Source: Halolamina sp. CBA1230
GTDB taxonomy: Archaea > Halobacteriota > Halobacteria > Halobacteriales > Haloferacaceae
NCBI RefSeq assembly: GCF_002025255.2
Contig: NZ_CP054587.1
Location: forward strand, 2,542,001 to 2,606,000
Direction: 5' to 3'
Length of the DNA stretch: 64,000 nt
This document shows, piece after piece, positions 19,691 through 28,385 of this stretch (its first letter is position 1; every line of letters starts with the position of its first letter). The notes below the pieces were generated by a model. That model saw only the letters and a program-made list of their open reading frames with translations, had not been told where the DNA came from and did not search any database. A program made the translations under genes and the position numbers.

Positions 19691-20643
19691 GGCTGGCGAT
19701 CTTCGGGGTCGGCGCCGTCGGTCGGTCGGTCGCGAACTTGGCCGGCGAGCACGGCCACGACGTGGTCGGCCTCGCCGACTCGACCGGCGCGACGCTGGGC
19801 GATCCGCTGAACGTGGACGACGCACTCCAACGCAAGTCCGAGACGGGTACAGTCGGGCGGGAGCCACACGAGGCGCTGCTTCGAGCCGACTACGACGTGC
19901 TGGTCGAGGCGACGCCGACGACGCTCGACGACGCCGAACCCGGGTTCTCCACCGCCGTTTCCGCCCTCGAACGCGACCGCCACGTCGTGCTCGCGAACAA
20001 GGGGCCGGTCGCCGAGCGCTACGACGAGCTCTGTGCCGCCGCGCGGGAGAGCGAGGGGCGACTCCGGTTCGAGGCGACCGTCGGCGGCGCCATCCCCGCG
20101 GTCCGGACGGTCGAGGACTTCGGCCCGGCCCACGTCGACCGCGTTCGCGGCGTGCTCAACGGCACCGCGAACTTCGTGCTCTCCCGGATGGCCGCCGAGG
20201 GGCTGGGGTACGATCACGTCCTCTCGGAGGCCCAGGAGCTGGGCGTCGCGGAGGCAGACCCGACGTTCGACGTCGACGGCACCGACGCGGCGCTGAAGGG
20301 CGTGATCGTCGCGAACGTGCTCCGGGCGGCCCGGGGGCGTGAGGCGCTGACCCTCGACGACGCGGAAGTGAGCGGGATCCAGGATCTCCCCGTGAGTGCG
20401 CTGTCGCTCGCCGCCGAGGACGGGCGGACGGTGCGGCTGATCGCCGAGGCGTCGCCCGAGGGTGTCCGTGTCGGCCCGCGGCTGGTGCCGGAGAACGGTA
20501 CGCTGGCGGTGACCGGTACCCAGAACATCGTCCAGATCGAGACCGGCCACGCCGGGCGGCTGAACCTCTCGGGTCACGGCGCCGGCGGCCCCGAAACGGC
20601 ATCGGCGGTGCTGTCCGACGTGGGTCGGTTACCACCCCGCTAA
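19687..20643 (+). CDS. hom: Homoserine dehydrogenase
   Basis: 318 residues. N-terminal Rossmann motif FGVGAVGRSV (residues 5-14); EATPTTLDDAEPG and LANKGPVA in the nucleotide site; catalytic region GGAIPAVRTVEDF and LNGTANFVLSRM; then AEADPTFDVDGTDAALK with the acidic/Lys pair of the family. It reduces aspartate semialdehyde to homoserine for threonine and methionine. It lacks the C-terminal ACT domain of many bacterial forms; that domain is encoded by the upstream overlapping gene instead. Confidence 0.93.
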   Translation: MRLAIFGVGAVGRSVANLAGEHGHDVVGLADSTGATLGDPLNVDDALQRKSETGTVGREPHEALLRADYDVLVEATPTTLDDAEPGFSTAVSALERDRHVVLANKGPVAERYDELCAAARESEGRLRFEATVGGAIPAVRTVEDFGPAHVDRVRGVLNGTANFVLSRMAAEGLGYDHVLSEAQELGVAEADPTFDVDGTDAALKGVIVANVLRAARGREALTLDDAEVSGIQDLPVSALSLAAEDGRTVRLIAEASPEGVRVGPRLVPENGTLAVTGTQNIVQIETGHAGRLNLSGHGAGGPETASAVLSDVGRLPPR

Positions 20644-20708
20644 CCCGAGAACCACGGTACGGTCCAACAAACCGCCGTACGCGGCCGGATTCCGGTGAGA
20701 CGTATCGA

Positions 20709-20757
20709 AATGGTTTTACGGCGTTCTGCCGAACGTTTCCCCACAGCGCCTTTAGCG
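20709..20757 (+). promoter_or_regulatory. Candidate promoter region of EF-1-alpha/rps10
   Basis: Two T/A-rich boxes lie upstream of ATG 20770: GGTTTTACG at about 20712-20720 (expected start site near 20742) and CCTTTAGCG at 20749-20757, which is too close to the ATG for a normal 26-bp spacing. I favour the first. Confidence 0.35.
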
Positions 20758-20769
20758 CGTGAATCCACC

Positions 20770-22038
20770 ATGAGCGAAGACAAACCGCACCAGAACTTGG
20801 CCATCATCGGCCACGTCGACCACGGGAAGAGTACGCTCGTGGGCCGGCTCCTGTACGAGACAGGGAGCGTCCCCGAGCACGTCATCGAGCAGCACCGCGA
20901 GGAGGCAGAAGAGAAGGGCAAGGGCGGCTTCGAGTTCGCCTACGTCATGGACAACCTCGCCGAGGAGCGGGAGCGAGGTGTCACCATCGACATCGCCCAC
21001 CAGGAGTTCGACACCGACGACTACTACTTCACCATCGTCGACTGTCCGGGCCACCGTGACTTCGTGAAGAACATGATCACGGGCGCCTCGCAGGCCGACA
21101 ACGCGGTGCTCGTCGTCGCGGCCGACGACGGCGTCGCGCCCCAGACCCGAGAGCACGTGTTCCTGGCCCGCACGCTGGGGATCAACGAGCTCATCATCGG
21201 CGTCAACAAGATGGACCTCGTCGACTACAGCGAGGACTCCTACAAGGAGGTCGTCGACGAGGTTCACGACCTGCTGAACCAGGTCCAGTTCGCGACCGAC
21301 GACACCACGTTCATCCCGATCTCGGCGTTCGAGGGCGACAACGTCGCCGAGAGCTCCGAGAACACGTCCTGGTTCGACGGCCCGACGCTGCTGGAGGCGC
21401 TCAACGAGCTTCCGGAGCCGGAGCCGCCGACGGACGCGCCGCTGCGCCTGCCGATCCAGGACGTCTACACCATCTCCGGCATCGGGACCGTCCCGGTCGG
21501 ACGGATCGAGACGGGGACGCTCAACACGGGCGACAACGTCTCCTTCCAGCCCAGCGACGTGGGCGGCGAGGTGAAGACGATCGAGATGCACCACGAGGAG
21601 GTGCCCAACGCCGAGCCCGGTGACAACGTCGGGTTCAACGTGCGCGGCATCGGCAAGGACGACATCCGCCGTGGCGACGTCTGTGGCCCGGCCGACGACC
21701 CGCCCAGCGTCGCGGAGACGTTCCAGGCCCAGGTCGTCGTCATGCAGCACCCGAGCGTGATCACCGCCGGCTACACGCCGGTGTTCCACGCCCACACCGC
21801 ACAGGTCGCGTGTACGATCGAGTCGATCGACCAGAAGATCGACCCGTCGACCGGCGAGGTCGCCGAGGAGGAGCCGGACTTCATCAAGTCCGGCGACGCC
21901 GCGGTCGTCACCGTCCGCCCGCAGAAGCCGCTCTCGATCGAGCCGTCGAGCGAGATCCCCGAACTGGGGAGCTTCGCCATCCGCGACATGGGTCAGACCA
22001 TCGCGGCCGGCAAGGTGCTCAGCGTCGAAGAGCGATAG
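20770..22038 (+). CDS. tuf: Translation elongation factor EF-1-alpha
   Basis: 422 residues, the GTPase that brings aminoacyl-tRNA to the ribosome. G1 [15 protein letters not shown], switch region [15 protein letters not shown]3 [13 protein letters not shown]4 NKMD and G5 SAF are present, followed by the two beta-barrel domains ([28 protein letters not shown]). A longer frame reaches 20695, but [20 protein letters not shown] at 20770 is the canonical start. The rps10 ATG follows directly after its stop. Confidence 0.98.
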   Translation: MSEDKPHQNLAIIGHVDHGKSTLVGRLLYETGSVPEHVIEQHREEAEEKGKGGFEFAYVMDNLAEERERGVTIDIAHQEFDTDDYYFTIVDCPGHRDFVKNMITGASQADNAVLVVAADDGVAPQTREHVFLARTLGINELIIGVNKMDLVDYSEDSYKEVVDEVHDLLNQVQFATDDTTFIPISAFEGDNVAESSENTSWFDGPTLLEALNELPEPEPPTDAPLRLPIQDVYTISGIGTVPVGRIETGTLNTGDNVSFQPSDVGGEVKTIEMHHEEVPNAEPGDNVGFNVRGIGKDDIRRGDVCGPADDPPSVAETFQAQVVVMQHPSVITAGYTPVFHAHTAQVACTIESIDQKIDPSTGEVAEEEPDFIKSGDAAVVTVRPQKPLSIEPSSEIPELGSFAIRDMGQTIAAGKVLSVEER

Positions 22039-22353
22039 ATGCCCGAGCAACAGGCCCGCGTCCGTCTGACGGGTACGAGCCCGGAGGACCTGGACGACAT
22101 CTGTGACGACGTCCGCGAGATCGCGGAGAAGACGGGCGTCTCGCTGTCCGGCCCCATCCCGCTCCCGACGACGGAGCTCAACGTGCCCGCACGGAAGTCC
22201 CCCGACGGCGAGGGGACTGCCACGTGGGAGCACTGGGAGATGCGGGTCCACAAGCGGCTGATCGACATCGACGCGGACGAGCGCGCGCTCCGCCAGCTGA
22301 TGCGGATTCAGGTCCCGAACGACGTCTCGATCGAGATCGTCCTCGAGGACTGA
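22039..22353 (+). CDS. rps10: Ribosomal protein uS10
   Basis: 104 residues, archaeal uS10: [20 protein letters not shown], then [40 protein letters not shown] region and [13 protein letters not shown] at the end. It lies in the head of the small subunit. It starts at the base after the EF-1-alpha stop, a conserved archaeal pair. A T4 stretch at about 22372-22378 may end the transcript before tRNA-Ala. Confidence 0.97.
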   Translation: MPEQQARVRLTGTSPEDLDDICDDVREIAEKTGVSLSGPIPLPTTELNVPARKSPDGEGTATWEHWEMRVHKRLIDIDADERALRQLMRIQVPNDVSIEIVLED

Positions 22354-22481
22354 AGCGGCTTTCCGTTCTCCCGTTTTCTCACGCCGGGTGAGCGACCGCT
22401 GTGTCGACGGCTGCGTGGGGTTTCGACAGCGCGACTGGGAAGCGCAACGTTCAAACCGCTCCCCCGCCTCGAATCGGATGC

Positions 22482-22553
22482 GGGCTCGTAGATCAGTGGT
22501 AGATCGCTTCCTTCGCAAGGAAGAGGCCCTGGGTTCAAATCCCAGCGAGTCCA
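22482..22553 (+). tRNA. tRNA-Ala (CGC), integration site of the 18.9-kb element
   Basis: A 72-nt cloverleaf. Acceptor arms GGGCTCG/CGAGTCC pair with one G-T, the anticodon loop in CTTCGCAAG is centred on CGC, the T-arm is CTGGG-TTCAAAT-CCCAG, and the discriminator base is A. The tRNA is complete at the element's left border, so integration rebuilt the 3' end; a 16-bp copy of that end is at 41457-41472. Confidence 0.95.
22538..22553 (+). repeat. attL core (inside tRNA-Ala)
   Basis: The last 16 nt of tRNA-Ala, AATCCCAGCGAGTCCA, from the T-loop edge to the discriminator base. It is repeated exactly at 41457-41472. Confidence 0.85.
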
Positions 22554-22901
22554 TGAGACGAACTCGGCAAGCCGAATGACCGTACGGCGTCCGGGTTTTA
22601 TCCGTTACACCACCTCCCAGCTAGGGGAGTCTATGTGGTTTTCCGGCAACTCTCGTCGTCGAGAGTTTGTGTGGTTGTCCTACAGGGTCCGCTCCGTACC
22701 GGGATTGCGCTTAGTGATTTGTTTCGAGGATTAGTAAAAGTACCTCCACGTCCCAGGTCTGGTTGCCCAGATCTACGGAGTAGATAGCAGGTTCAGCGAA
22801 GAAGCTTGGGACATTCTACGTTCGTTCGAAGACATCGCGAGAAACCGGAGAGGTGTTACGCTGAGCCACTATCGGTCAAGCAGCACCACCGGAGATGTCT
22901 C
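22554..22901. other. Left-end intergenic stretch of the element
   Basis: No gene recognised in these 348 bases. An imperfect inverted repeat is visible near 22640-22665 (CAACTCTCG/CGAGAGTTTG) and another near 22756-22780 (AGGTCTGG/CCAGATCT). Confidence 0.45.
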
Positions 22902-23048
22902 TCACGATGTTGCGGGCGGAGGATTGAGGGAGTCGTTCTTCAGCGTAATGCTGATGTACGCGATGAGCGCCACGATGACCGGAGGCGCTACGCCGGCGGT
23001 TGCAAACACGACACTTAGAAACCCAGACTTGAGTGTGTCTTTGGCCAT
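22902..23048 (-). CDS. Tiny single-TM membrane protein (48 aa)
   Basis: An ORF of 48 residues starting ATG at 23048. It begins MAKDTLKSGF, continues with a clear hydrophobic segment LSVVFATAGVAPPVIVALI (about residues 11-29), then AYISITLKNDS and a Pro-rich tail. Lys residues before the segment suggest N-in topology. I know no family. It is the first gene at the left end of the element and has no obvious Shine-Dalgarno sequence. Many plasmids and viruses of haloarchaea carry such small membrane proteins, but the role here is unknown. Confidence 0.5.
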   Translation of the reverse strand: MAKDTLKSGFLSVVFATAGVAPPVIVALIAYISITLKNDSLNPPPATS

Positions 23049-23365
23049 ATCTCTGAGGTAGTTTAGGATGCGGTTCTCCGTCCCGCCGTTATTCCCTCAC
23101 GAGGATTCGAACCCCGAACACCTAGATCCACACCCGCTGTCCTCAGAGTGGTCGTGTCTATCACCGTTTAGGGGATCCCGAGCAAATAAAACACGTCCCT
23201 GTCGCAGGTCAATTCACCCTCATAGAATTTGGCGAGGTCCGGTTCCTTTCAAAGACACATTATTGAGACACACATTGACGGCAATCTAATAAACGGATAT
23301 CATCTACCCACATCGATTGACTGTCGAAAATCGTAGCCAGGCCACCGAGGCTGATAGCAGGGTGG
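23049..23365. other. Intergenic, contains a T-arm-like fragment
   Basis: No gene recognised. At about 23095-23115 the minus strand reads GGGGTTCGAATCCTCG, like a tRNA T-arm, but acceptor and anticodon arms do not form around it. It may be a tRNA fragment brought in by an earlier integration. Confidence 0.4.
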
Positions 23366-24109
23366 TCAGATAGTGAGGGTGTTCCCGTTGATTCTGAGCC
23401 ACTCACGGCGTTCTTCGTAGTCCGGTATAAGAGCACCAACAGTGTTCCAGAACGCGCCGGAGTGCTGATCGTGGATTGAATGAGCTAACTCATGAACGAG
23501 AACGTAATCTTGGATCCGAACAGGTGCTCGGATTAGCCGCCAATTGAGGCGAACTGTTCCATCGTCGTATTCGCCCCAACGACCGTCAAGCTCTCCGACC
23601 CAGACTGGCACATCCTCAAGGCCCAACCTTGACTCAAAACGCGACACTCGGTCCGGAAGCTCTTCCTCTGCTCGCTTAACGAACCAGTCGACGACCGCTT
23701 GGTGCTTTCGACGAACGCTCACGTCGTCGACATCACCGTCAAACCGGTGAACGCGAAGAGTGAACGTCTGCTCGTCGAACGATAATCTCGGCTCCGGTAC
23801 GTCCGCCTCGACGACCTCTAGTGAGTACTGTCGTCCGCGATACTGAAGCTTCTCACCGCTCATATACTCTTTCGGATACGGGGGCCCTTCCTGCTCCTTC
23901 AGTCCGTAGAGTTTCTGAAGCAGCCATTCCTGACGAGACTCAAGTACCTCCTCCACGTCCGCTACCGTAGCGGTCATCGGGGCTGTAACAGTCAACTCTA
24001 ACGAACTGTCAATCGAGAGCCCCACAGTCTCCCGACCTTCCGACCAGTCGATTGTATAGGGAACAACCGTTTGGCCGATATGATGCCGACGCTCTAGGCG
24101 TTCGCTCAT
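23366..24109 (-). CDS. YgjP/WLM-type metallopeptidase (DUF45) linked to type I R-M
   Basis: 247 residues. The N-terminal half is beta-rich and the C-terminal half has the zincin motif HELAH at residues 206-210, followed by HSGAFWNTVGALIPDYEERREWL, which matches the YgjP-like family (DUF45). RWGEYDDGTVRLNWRLI upstream is the family's conserved strand pair. Its ATG overlaps the hsdR stop by four bases, so it is the fourth gene of the hsd operon. Such genes recur next to type I R-M systems; their role there is not established. Possibly it trims or turns over a subunit (inference). Confidence 0.88.
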   Translation of the reverse strand: MSERLERRHHIGQTVVPYTIDWSEGRETVGLSIDSSLELTVTAPMTATVADVEEVLESRQEWLLQKLYGLKEQEGPPYPKEYMSGEKLQYRGRQYSLEVVEADVPEPRLSFDEQTFTLRVHRFDGDVDDVSVRRKHQAVVDWFVKRAEEELPDRVSRFESRLGLEDVPVWVGELDGRWGEYDDGTVRLNWRLIRAPVRIQDYVLVHELAHSIHDQHSGAFWNTVGALIPDYEERREWLRINGNTLTI

Positions 24110-27066
24110 TGGTAGTGGTTCCGGGCGAGTTCGATGACGCGGCTGGTCAGCTCCTGGCGGTCATCACCCGAAATGTTGATCTCAGACCGATATAACTCCC
24201 TCGTCACTTCCTTCCGCATCTGATTCTGTAGATGGGTCCGCTCTTTCCATTCCACCTTCGTGACGAACTCCTCAACGGTCGAAACCAGATCAGCCGTGAG
24301 CTCGATCAGGTTTTCCTCACCAGCATCGTGCTCATCCAGTACGTCCTCAACAGCATGGTAGAACGAAAGATCGGTCTCGTCGCGGAGGCCCTTGTTCCGC
24401 GCCTGCTTGTCACGAGAGCGAATCTCGTCCATCAGTTCTCGGAGCTCCTCGATAGTCTCACGTTCATCGTACCGCCCCTCTCGGTACTTTTCGATAAGCT
24501 CCTCAAGACGATCCCGGAGAGAGCCGTACTGCACCGGGTCCTCATCAAACCGGACGTTAATCTCGTGCTCAATCGCATTCTGCATCTCACTCGCACGAGC
24601 TTCGTCGCTCTCTAGGCCTTCAAGTTTCGCGTCAAACTCGACCTCCTCCATGATCGAGACGGGTTCGTCGTTCAGGACCTCGATACCGCGAGAGGTAATG
24701 TGGTCCTGGATCAACTCGCGGACCTTCGCCCCAGCGCCGTCGAGGTTCATTGTCTCGTCACGGTAGCGTTCCTTCGCCTTCCCGTAGATCGTGCTGAGCT
24801 GCTCAAGATCTTCCCGGTAGGGGTTCGCCATCGGATCCGGAAGAACAACGTCCATCAACTGCGAGAACCGCTTAAACGCGTTCTTGAACTCGATTCGGCG
24901 GTCATCTGGCTCAAGCGACTGGACACACTGCTCAACCTCGTCGAGGTCGTCGAAGAACGAGACCGCTTTGCTGTGTGCCGCCTCAAGATCGGGCTGCTTG
25001 TCCTCGACGGGCACCATCGCTCGTTCAACGTCCTTGGAGCTGAACATCGCGAGTGCCTCCTTCAGCTCATCGGAGACACCGTAGTAGTCGATGATGAGGC
25101 CGTGGGTTTTCTCCTCGAACGGGCGGTTCACGCGAGCGATCGCCTGCAACAGGCTGTGCTCTCGCAGTGGCTTATCGAGGTACATCACCTGCGCCACCGG
25201 CGCGTCGAAGCCGGTCAGCAGCATATCGCAGACGATGAGCAGCTCAACCTCACCGTTCGGGTCGACGAACGACTCCTTATACTGGCTCTTCTCGGAATCG
25301 CTTGGCGTCCACTTCTTGATGTGCTCAGGGTCATTGTGCCCCTCGGAGACGATGACCCGGGACTCGGGACCGTTCAGGCTGTCCAAGGTCTCCTTGTAGC
25401 GGATAGCCGCCTCCTTACTGGTGGTGACGACCATCCCCTTGAACGGGTCAGGCACGTCGTTTTCGAAGTGCTCGATGATGTCCAGGGCAACTCGGTCAAC
25501 TCGGGGCTGAGCCTCAGCGAGGTCCTGCGTGCGAGCGTACCGCTTCTGTATCTCCGCCTTCTCCTCTGGTGACTTATCCGAGAAGATGCGATCAAACAGG
25601 CGGTCGAGCGTCTCGCCTTCGAGGTGGATATCTGCGAGACGGCCCTGATACAGAATCTCGACTGTCGCACCGTCTTCCAGCGATTGGTCAATAGTGTACG
25701 TATCGATGTAGTTCCCGAACGTCCGGCGAGTGTTGCGCTCGTCCTTCTCGATTGGCGTCCCAGTGAATCCGACGTAGAAGGCGTTCGGAAGCGCCGTTCG
25801 CATGTTGTTCGCGAGTTCCTTGTCTTGCGTCCGGTGAGCCTCGTCGGCCATCACATAGATGTTCTCGTTGCGGGAGAGCACCGGGAAGTCGTCCTCCTCG
25901 TCCGTGGTCTGGAACTTGTGGATCAGCGTCGTGATCGTCTCACCCGCGTCGTAGGTGAGTCGGTCGCGGAGGTCGTCGATGCTCTGGGCCTTCTTCGGGT
26001 TCGGGAAGCCGCACCGCTCAAACGTCGCGTGAATCTGGTCGTTGAGCGCCCGGCGGTCCGTGACCAACAGGAGTGTCGGGTCGTCCTCGTTCCGGCGCAG
26101 CTTCAGCGCGAGGAAGAGCATCGTGAGCGACTTCCCAGATCCCTGAGTGTGCCAGACGACGCCGCCCTGCGCCTCACTCCGGCCGCGCTTGTTGATCCTT
26201 TCGAGCGCCTTCCGGACCGCCCGGTACTGCTGATACCGGGCGACCATCTTGACCGCGCCGCCCTGCTTGTTCTCGAACACCGTGAAGTGCCTCAGCTGAT
26301 CGAGCAGGCGCTCGGGCTCGAACAGCGCATAGAGCATCCGGTACTGGTCGGGGAGGTACCCGTCGAGGTCGAACAGGTCTATGAGTTCGTCGTCCTCCAA
26401 TGGGTAGGCATCACGCCACGGTTTGTACTGGTCCTTCGGCGTTTCGTACGTGCCCATGACCGCGCCCTCCATCCAGGCGGCGACCGAGAACTGGTTGTAC
26501 CGGAACAGCTCCTCGGCGCCCTCCGACTCACCGTCGCGTTCGTTCTGGTAGCGAGTGAGCTGATCGAGCGCCTCCGACCGTGGCTCCGGGATCAGAGGGC
26601 TCTTGCACTCGACGACGCCGAGCGGGATGCCGTTGACGAACAGCACGATGTCTGGTTTGACGACCTCGACCGGCCCCGCGACCCGGAACTGGTTGAGCGC
26701 GAAGAAGTCATTTTTCTCGGGGTTCTCGTAGTCAATGTACTGGACCGTCTGGTGTTGCTTGCCGTGGCCGCGATCCTGCTCGACGGAGGTGTGTTGGACG
26801 AGCTTTTCGTGGATCTGCTCGTTCTCGTCCATGGTGCTCGTTCCAGCAACTTGCGTGACCTTGCGAACAGCCTTGTTCAGATTGTTCTCGTTGAGCCAGG
26901 GATTCAGGCGCTTTACTGCGTTGCGAAGTCGAGGTTCGAGTACGGCCGAGGACTCGGTCTTGCGGGGATCGACCCAAGTGGTCCGTTGCTGGTCGACGAC
27001 CTCCCAACCGAGTTGCTGGAGCGCGTCGAGAGCGGGCCGCTCGGACTCGGCGTACTCGTCTGGCAT
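24106..27066 (-). CDS. hsdR: Type I restriction enzyme, R subunit (HsdR)
   Basis: 986 residues, full length. The N-terminal nuclease has KPDIVLFVNG...GVVECKSP (PD-ExK type, about residues 135-160). The motor has Walker A HTQGSGKSLTM (about 305-315), DEAHRTQ, GFTGTPIE, LLTGFDAPVAQ and AIARVNRPFEE. The C-terminal third is helical and binds the methylase core. HsdR translocates DNA and cuts unmodified DNA with HsdM2S. The start lies 2 bp after the hsdS stop. All key residues look intact, so the subunit should be active. Confidence 0.95.
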   Translation of the reverse strand: MPDEYAESERPALDALQQLGWEVVDQQRTTWVDPRKTESSAVLEPRLRNAVKRLNPWLNENNLNKAVRKVTQVAGTSTMDENEQIHEKLVQHTSVEQDRGHGKQHQTVQYIDYENPEKNDFFALNQFRVAGPVEVVKPDIVLFVNGIPLGVVECKSPLIPEPRSEALDQLTRYQNERDGESEGAEELFRYNQFSVAAWMEGAVMGTYETPKDQYKPWRDAYPLEDDELIDLFDLDGYLPDQYRMLYALFEPERLLDQLRHFTVFENKQGGAVKMVARYQQYRAVRKALERINKRGRSEAQGGVVWHTQGSGKSLTMLFLALKLRRNEDDPTLLLVTDRRALNDQIHATFERCGFPNPKKAQSIDDLRDRLTYDAGETITTLIHKFQTTDEEDDFPVLSRNENIYVMADEAHRTQDKELANNMRTALPNAFYVGFTGTPIEKDERNTRRTFGNYIDTYTIDQSLEDGATVEILYQGRLADIHLEGETLDRLFDRIFSDKSPEEKAEIQKRYARTQDLAEAQPRVDRVALDIIEHFENDVPDPFKGMVVTTSKEAAIRYKETLDSLNGPESRVIVSEGHNDPEHIKKWTPSDSEKSQYKESFVDPNGEVELLIVCDMLLTGFDAPVAQVMYLDKPLREHSLLQAIARVNRPFEEKTHGLIIDYYGVSDELKEALAMFSSKDVERAMVPVEDKQPDLEAAHSKAVSFFDDLDEVEQCVQSLEPDDRRIEFKNAFKRFSQLMDVVLPDPMANPYREDLEQLSTIYGKAKERYRDETMNLDGAGAKVRELIQDHITSRGIEVLNDEPVSIMEEVEFDAKLEGLESDEARASEMQNAIEHEINVRFDEDPVQYGSLRDRLEELIEKYREGRYDERETIEELRELMDEIRSRDKQARNKGLRDETDLSFYHAVEDVLDEHDAGEENLIELTADLVSTVEEFVTKVEWKERTHLQNQMRKEVTRELYRSEINISGDDRQELTSRVIELARNHYQ

Positions 27067-27068
27067 GG

Positions 27069-28385
27069 TTAGTCGGCGTTGACGCGGACTTTACCGGTGA
27101 GGAGATCTTGCATAAGGCCGCGTTTCAGCTCCTGCAACCGTGATTTGTGTTTCCGCTCTTGCCTGATTTTCTGTCGAATATGACCAAACCCTTTGGATAT
27201 CTCTTTTTGTTCCTCAAGAGTTGGTAAAGCAATTTCGAGGTTACCAATTGCCCCCGTTCCAATATACTGCATTGAGGCTCCGGAAGCATTATCAAGAATC
27301 TGTTGTTGCATCTGTCGATATTGTAGCGCGGTTCCTAAGTATCCTGGTAGGATCCTTTTAGTTATTGGCCTTAAGAGGGCTAACTGAACAAAAATGTTGA
27401 ACCTACGCCCAGTGTCAACAATGCAGATTTTTCCGAGCGATCCAGAGCCAACTTTTCCCAATAAGATATCGCCCTCTTGAGGGTCAACTCTTGGTCTTAA
27501 TTCTCTGTCATTTTCTTCTGATATCCGCTTGCAGTTTTCAAAATCAATCTCCCCATTTTCAATATCTCCTGCGCTCACAAATGGAATACCCTTATCAGTA
27601 TAATCCGGGGTAGAGTGAGGGCCGTCAACGATCTTCTCACAGACTTGTGAGAGTGTTGTAACTTCCCAATCTACTGGTATCGTCGCCAAATTTGAGCCGA
27701 ACCGTACCTCTCTCGTATTCTTTGAATCAGAGCCCGAAAAGAAACTCTGCATCAGCCCACGCTTCAGGTTTTTTGTCTCCTCGATCATTTTATCTGTTTG
27801 GTTAATCTGCTCGTCGACATTCGAGAGGATCTCAGCGATGCGGCGCTGTTCAGGGAGTGAGGGAGAAAGTAGTGGAAGAGATTTCAGATCATCAGTTAAC
27901 ATTCCTTGGATAGTGCTACCCTGGCTGTATCTGTCCCGAATCTTCGCCTGGTTGAGCAATAGATGCCAAGTAACAAAGTCGGGATCAACTTTACTCTCAT
28001 CGAGAACTATCCCGGTTAGATCCTGACTGATGGCAATCTCTTTTTTTGTACGACCTACATTAGCTACGTTTACGCGGGTTCCGAAGAGTATGCTACCCTC
28101 CGGAACAAGAGAAGCGGTGCTATTCTCAAGACCTTCTTGGGTGAGGAAATCTTTCTCCCCTTCGAATTGTGGACCATCTACTACTGCAGCGGTTGTCCAC
28201 GGTATATCCCCTCCCCAGTAATCCTCATTGCCTGAATCAGGCGTACCACCGGAAATAAATCTCGACGCAACGTTACTTAGCGTTGTTACCGTCCATTCTT
28301 CCGGTATTTCAAGCTTCTCAGGACCGACTTGAACCTCTTGGTACCCTTCCTGTAATTTGTCGCTCCCGCTCTGTATCTGGCTCAT
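27069..28385 (-). CDS. hsdS: Type I restriction-modification specificity subunit (HsdS)
   Basis: 438 residues with two target-recognition domains, each followed by a coiled-coil spacer. The repeats begin IPEEWTVTTLSNVASRFISGGTPD and IPVDWEVTTLSQVCEKIVDGPHS; the spacers contain LPEQRRIAEILSNVDEQINQ and LEEQKEISKGFGHIRQKI, each followed by LKRGLMQ. HsdS picks the bipartite DNA target. The gene is distinctly A+T-richer than hsdM and hsdR, as expected when recognition domains are exchanged. ATGA overlap with hsdM. Confidence 0.95.
   Translation of the reverse strand: MSQIQSGSDKLQEGYQEVQVGPEKLEIPEEWTVTTLSNVASRFISGGTPDSGNEDYWGGDIPWTTAAVVDGPQFEGEKDFLTQEGLENSTASLVPEGSILFGTRVNVANVGRTKKEIAISQDLTGIVLDESKVDPDFVTWHLLLNQAKIRDRYSQGSTIQGMLTDDLKSLPLLSPSLPEQRRIAEILSNVDEQINQTDKMIEETKNLKRGLMQSFFSGSDSKNTREVRFGSNLATIPVDWEVTTLSQVCEKIVDGPHSTPDYTDKGIPFVSAGDIENGEIDFENCKRISEENDRELRPRVDPQEGDILLGKVGSGSLGKICIVDTGRRFNIFVQLALLRPITKRILPGYLGTALQYRQMQQQILDNASGASMQYIGTGAIGNLEIALPTLEEQKEISKGFGHIRQKIRQERKHKSRLQELKRGLMQDLLTGKVRVNAD

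Noticed and set aside
23090-23150. Possible tRNA with GGTTCGAATCC T-arm
   Set aside because: No matching acceptor stem, D-arm or anticodon arm can be formed at the right distances.
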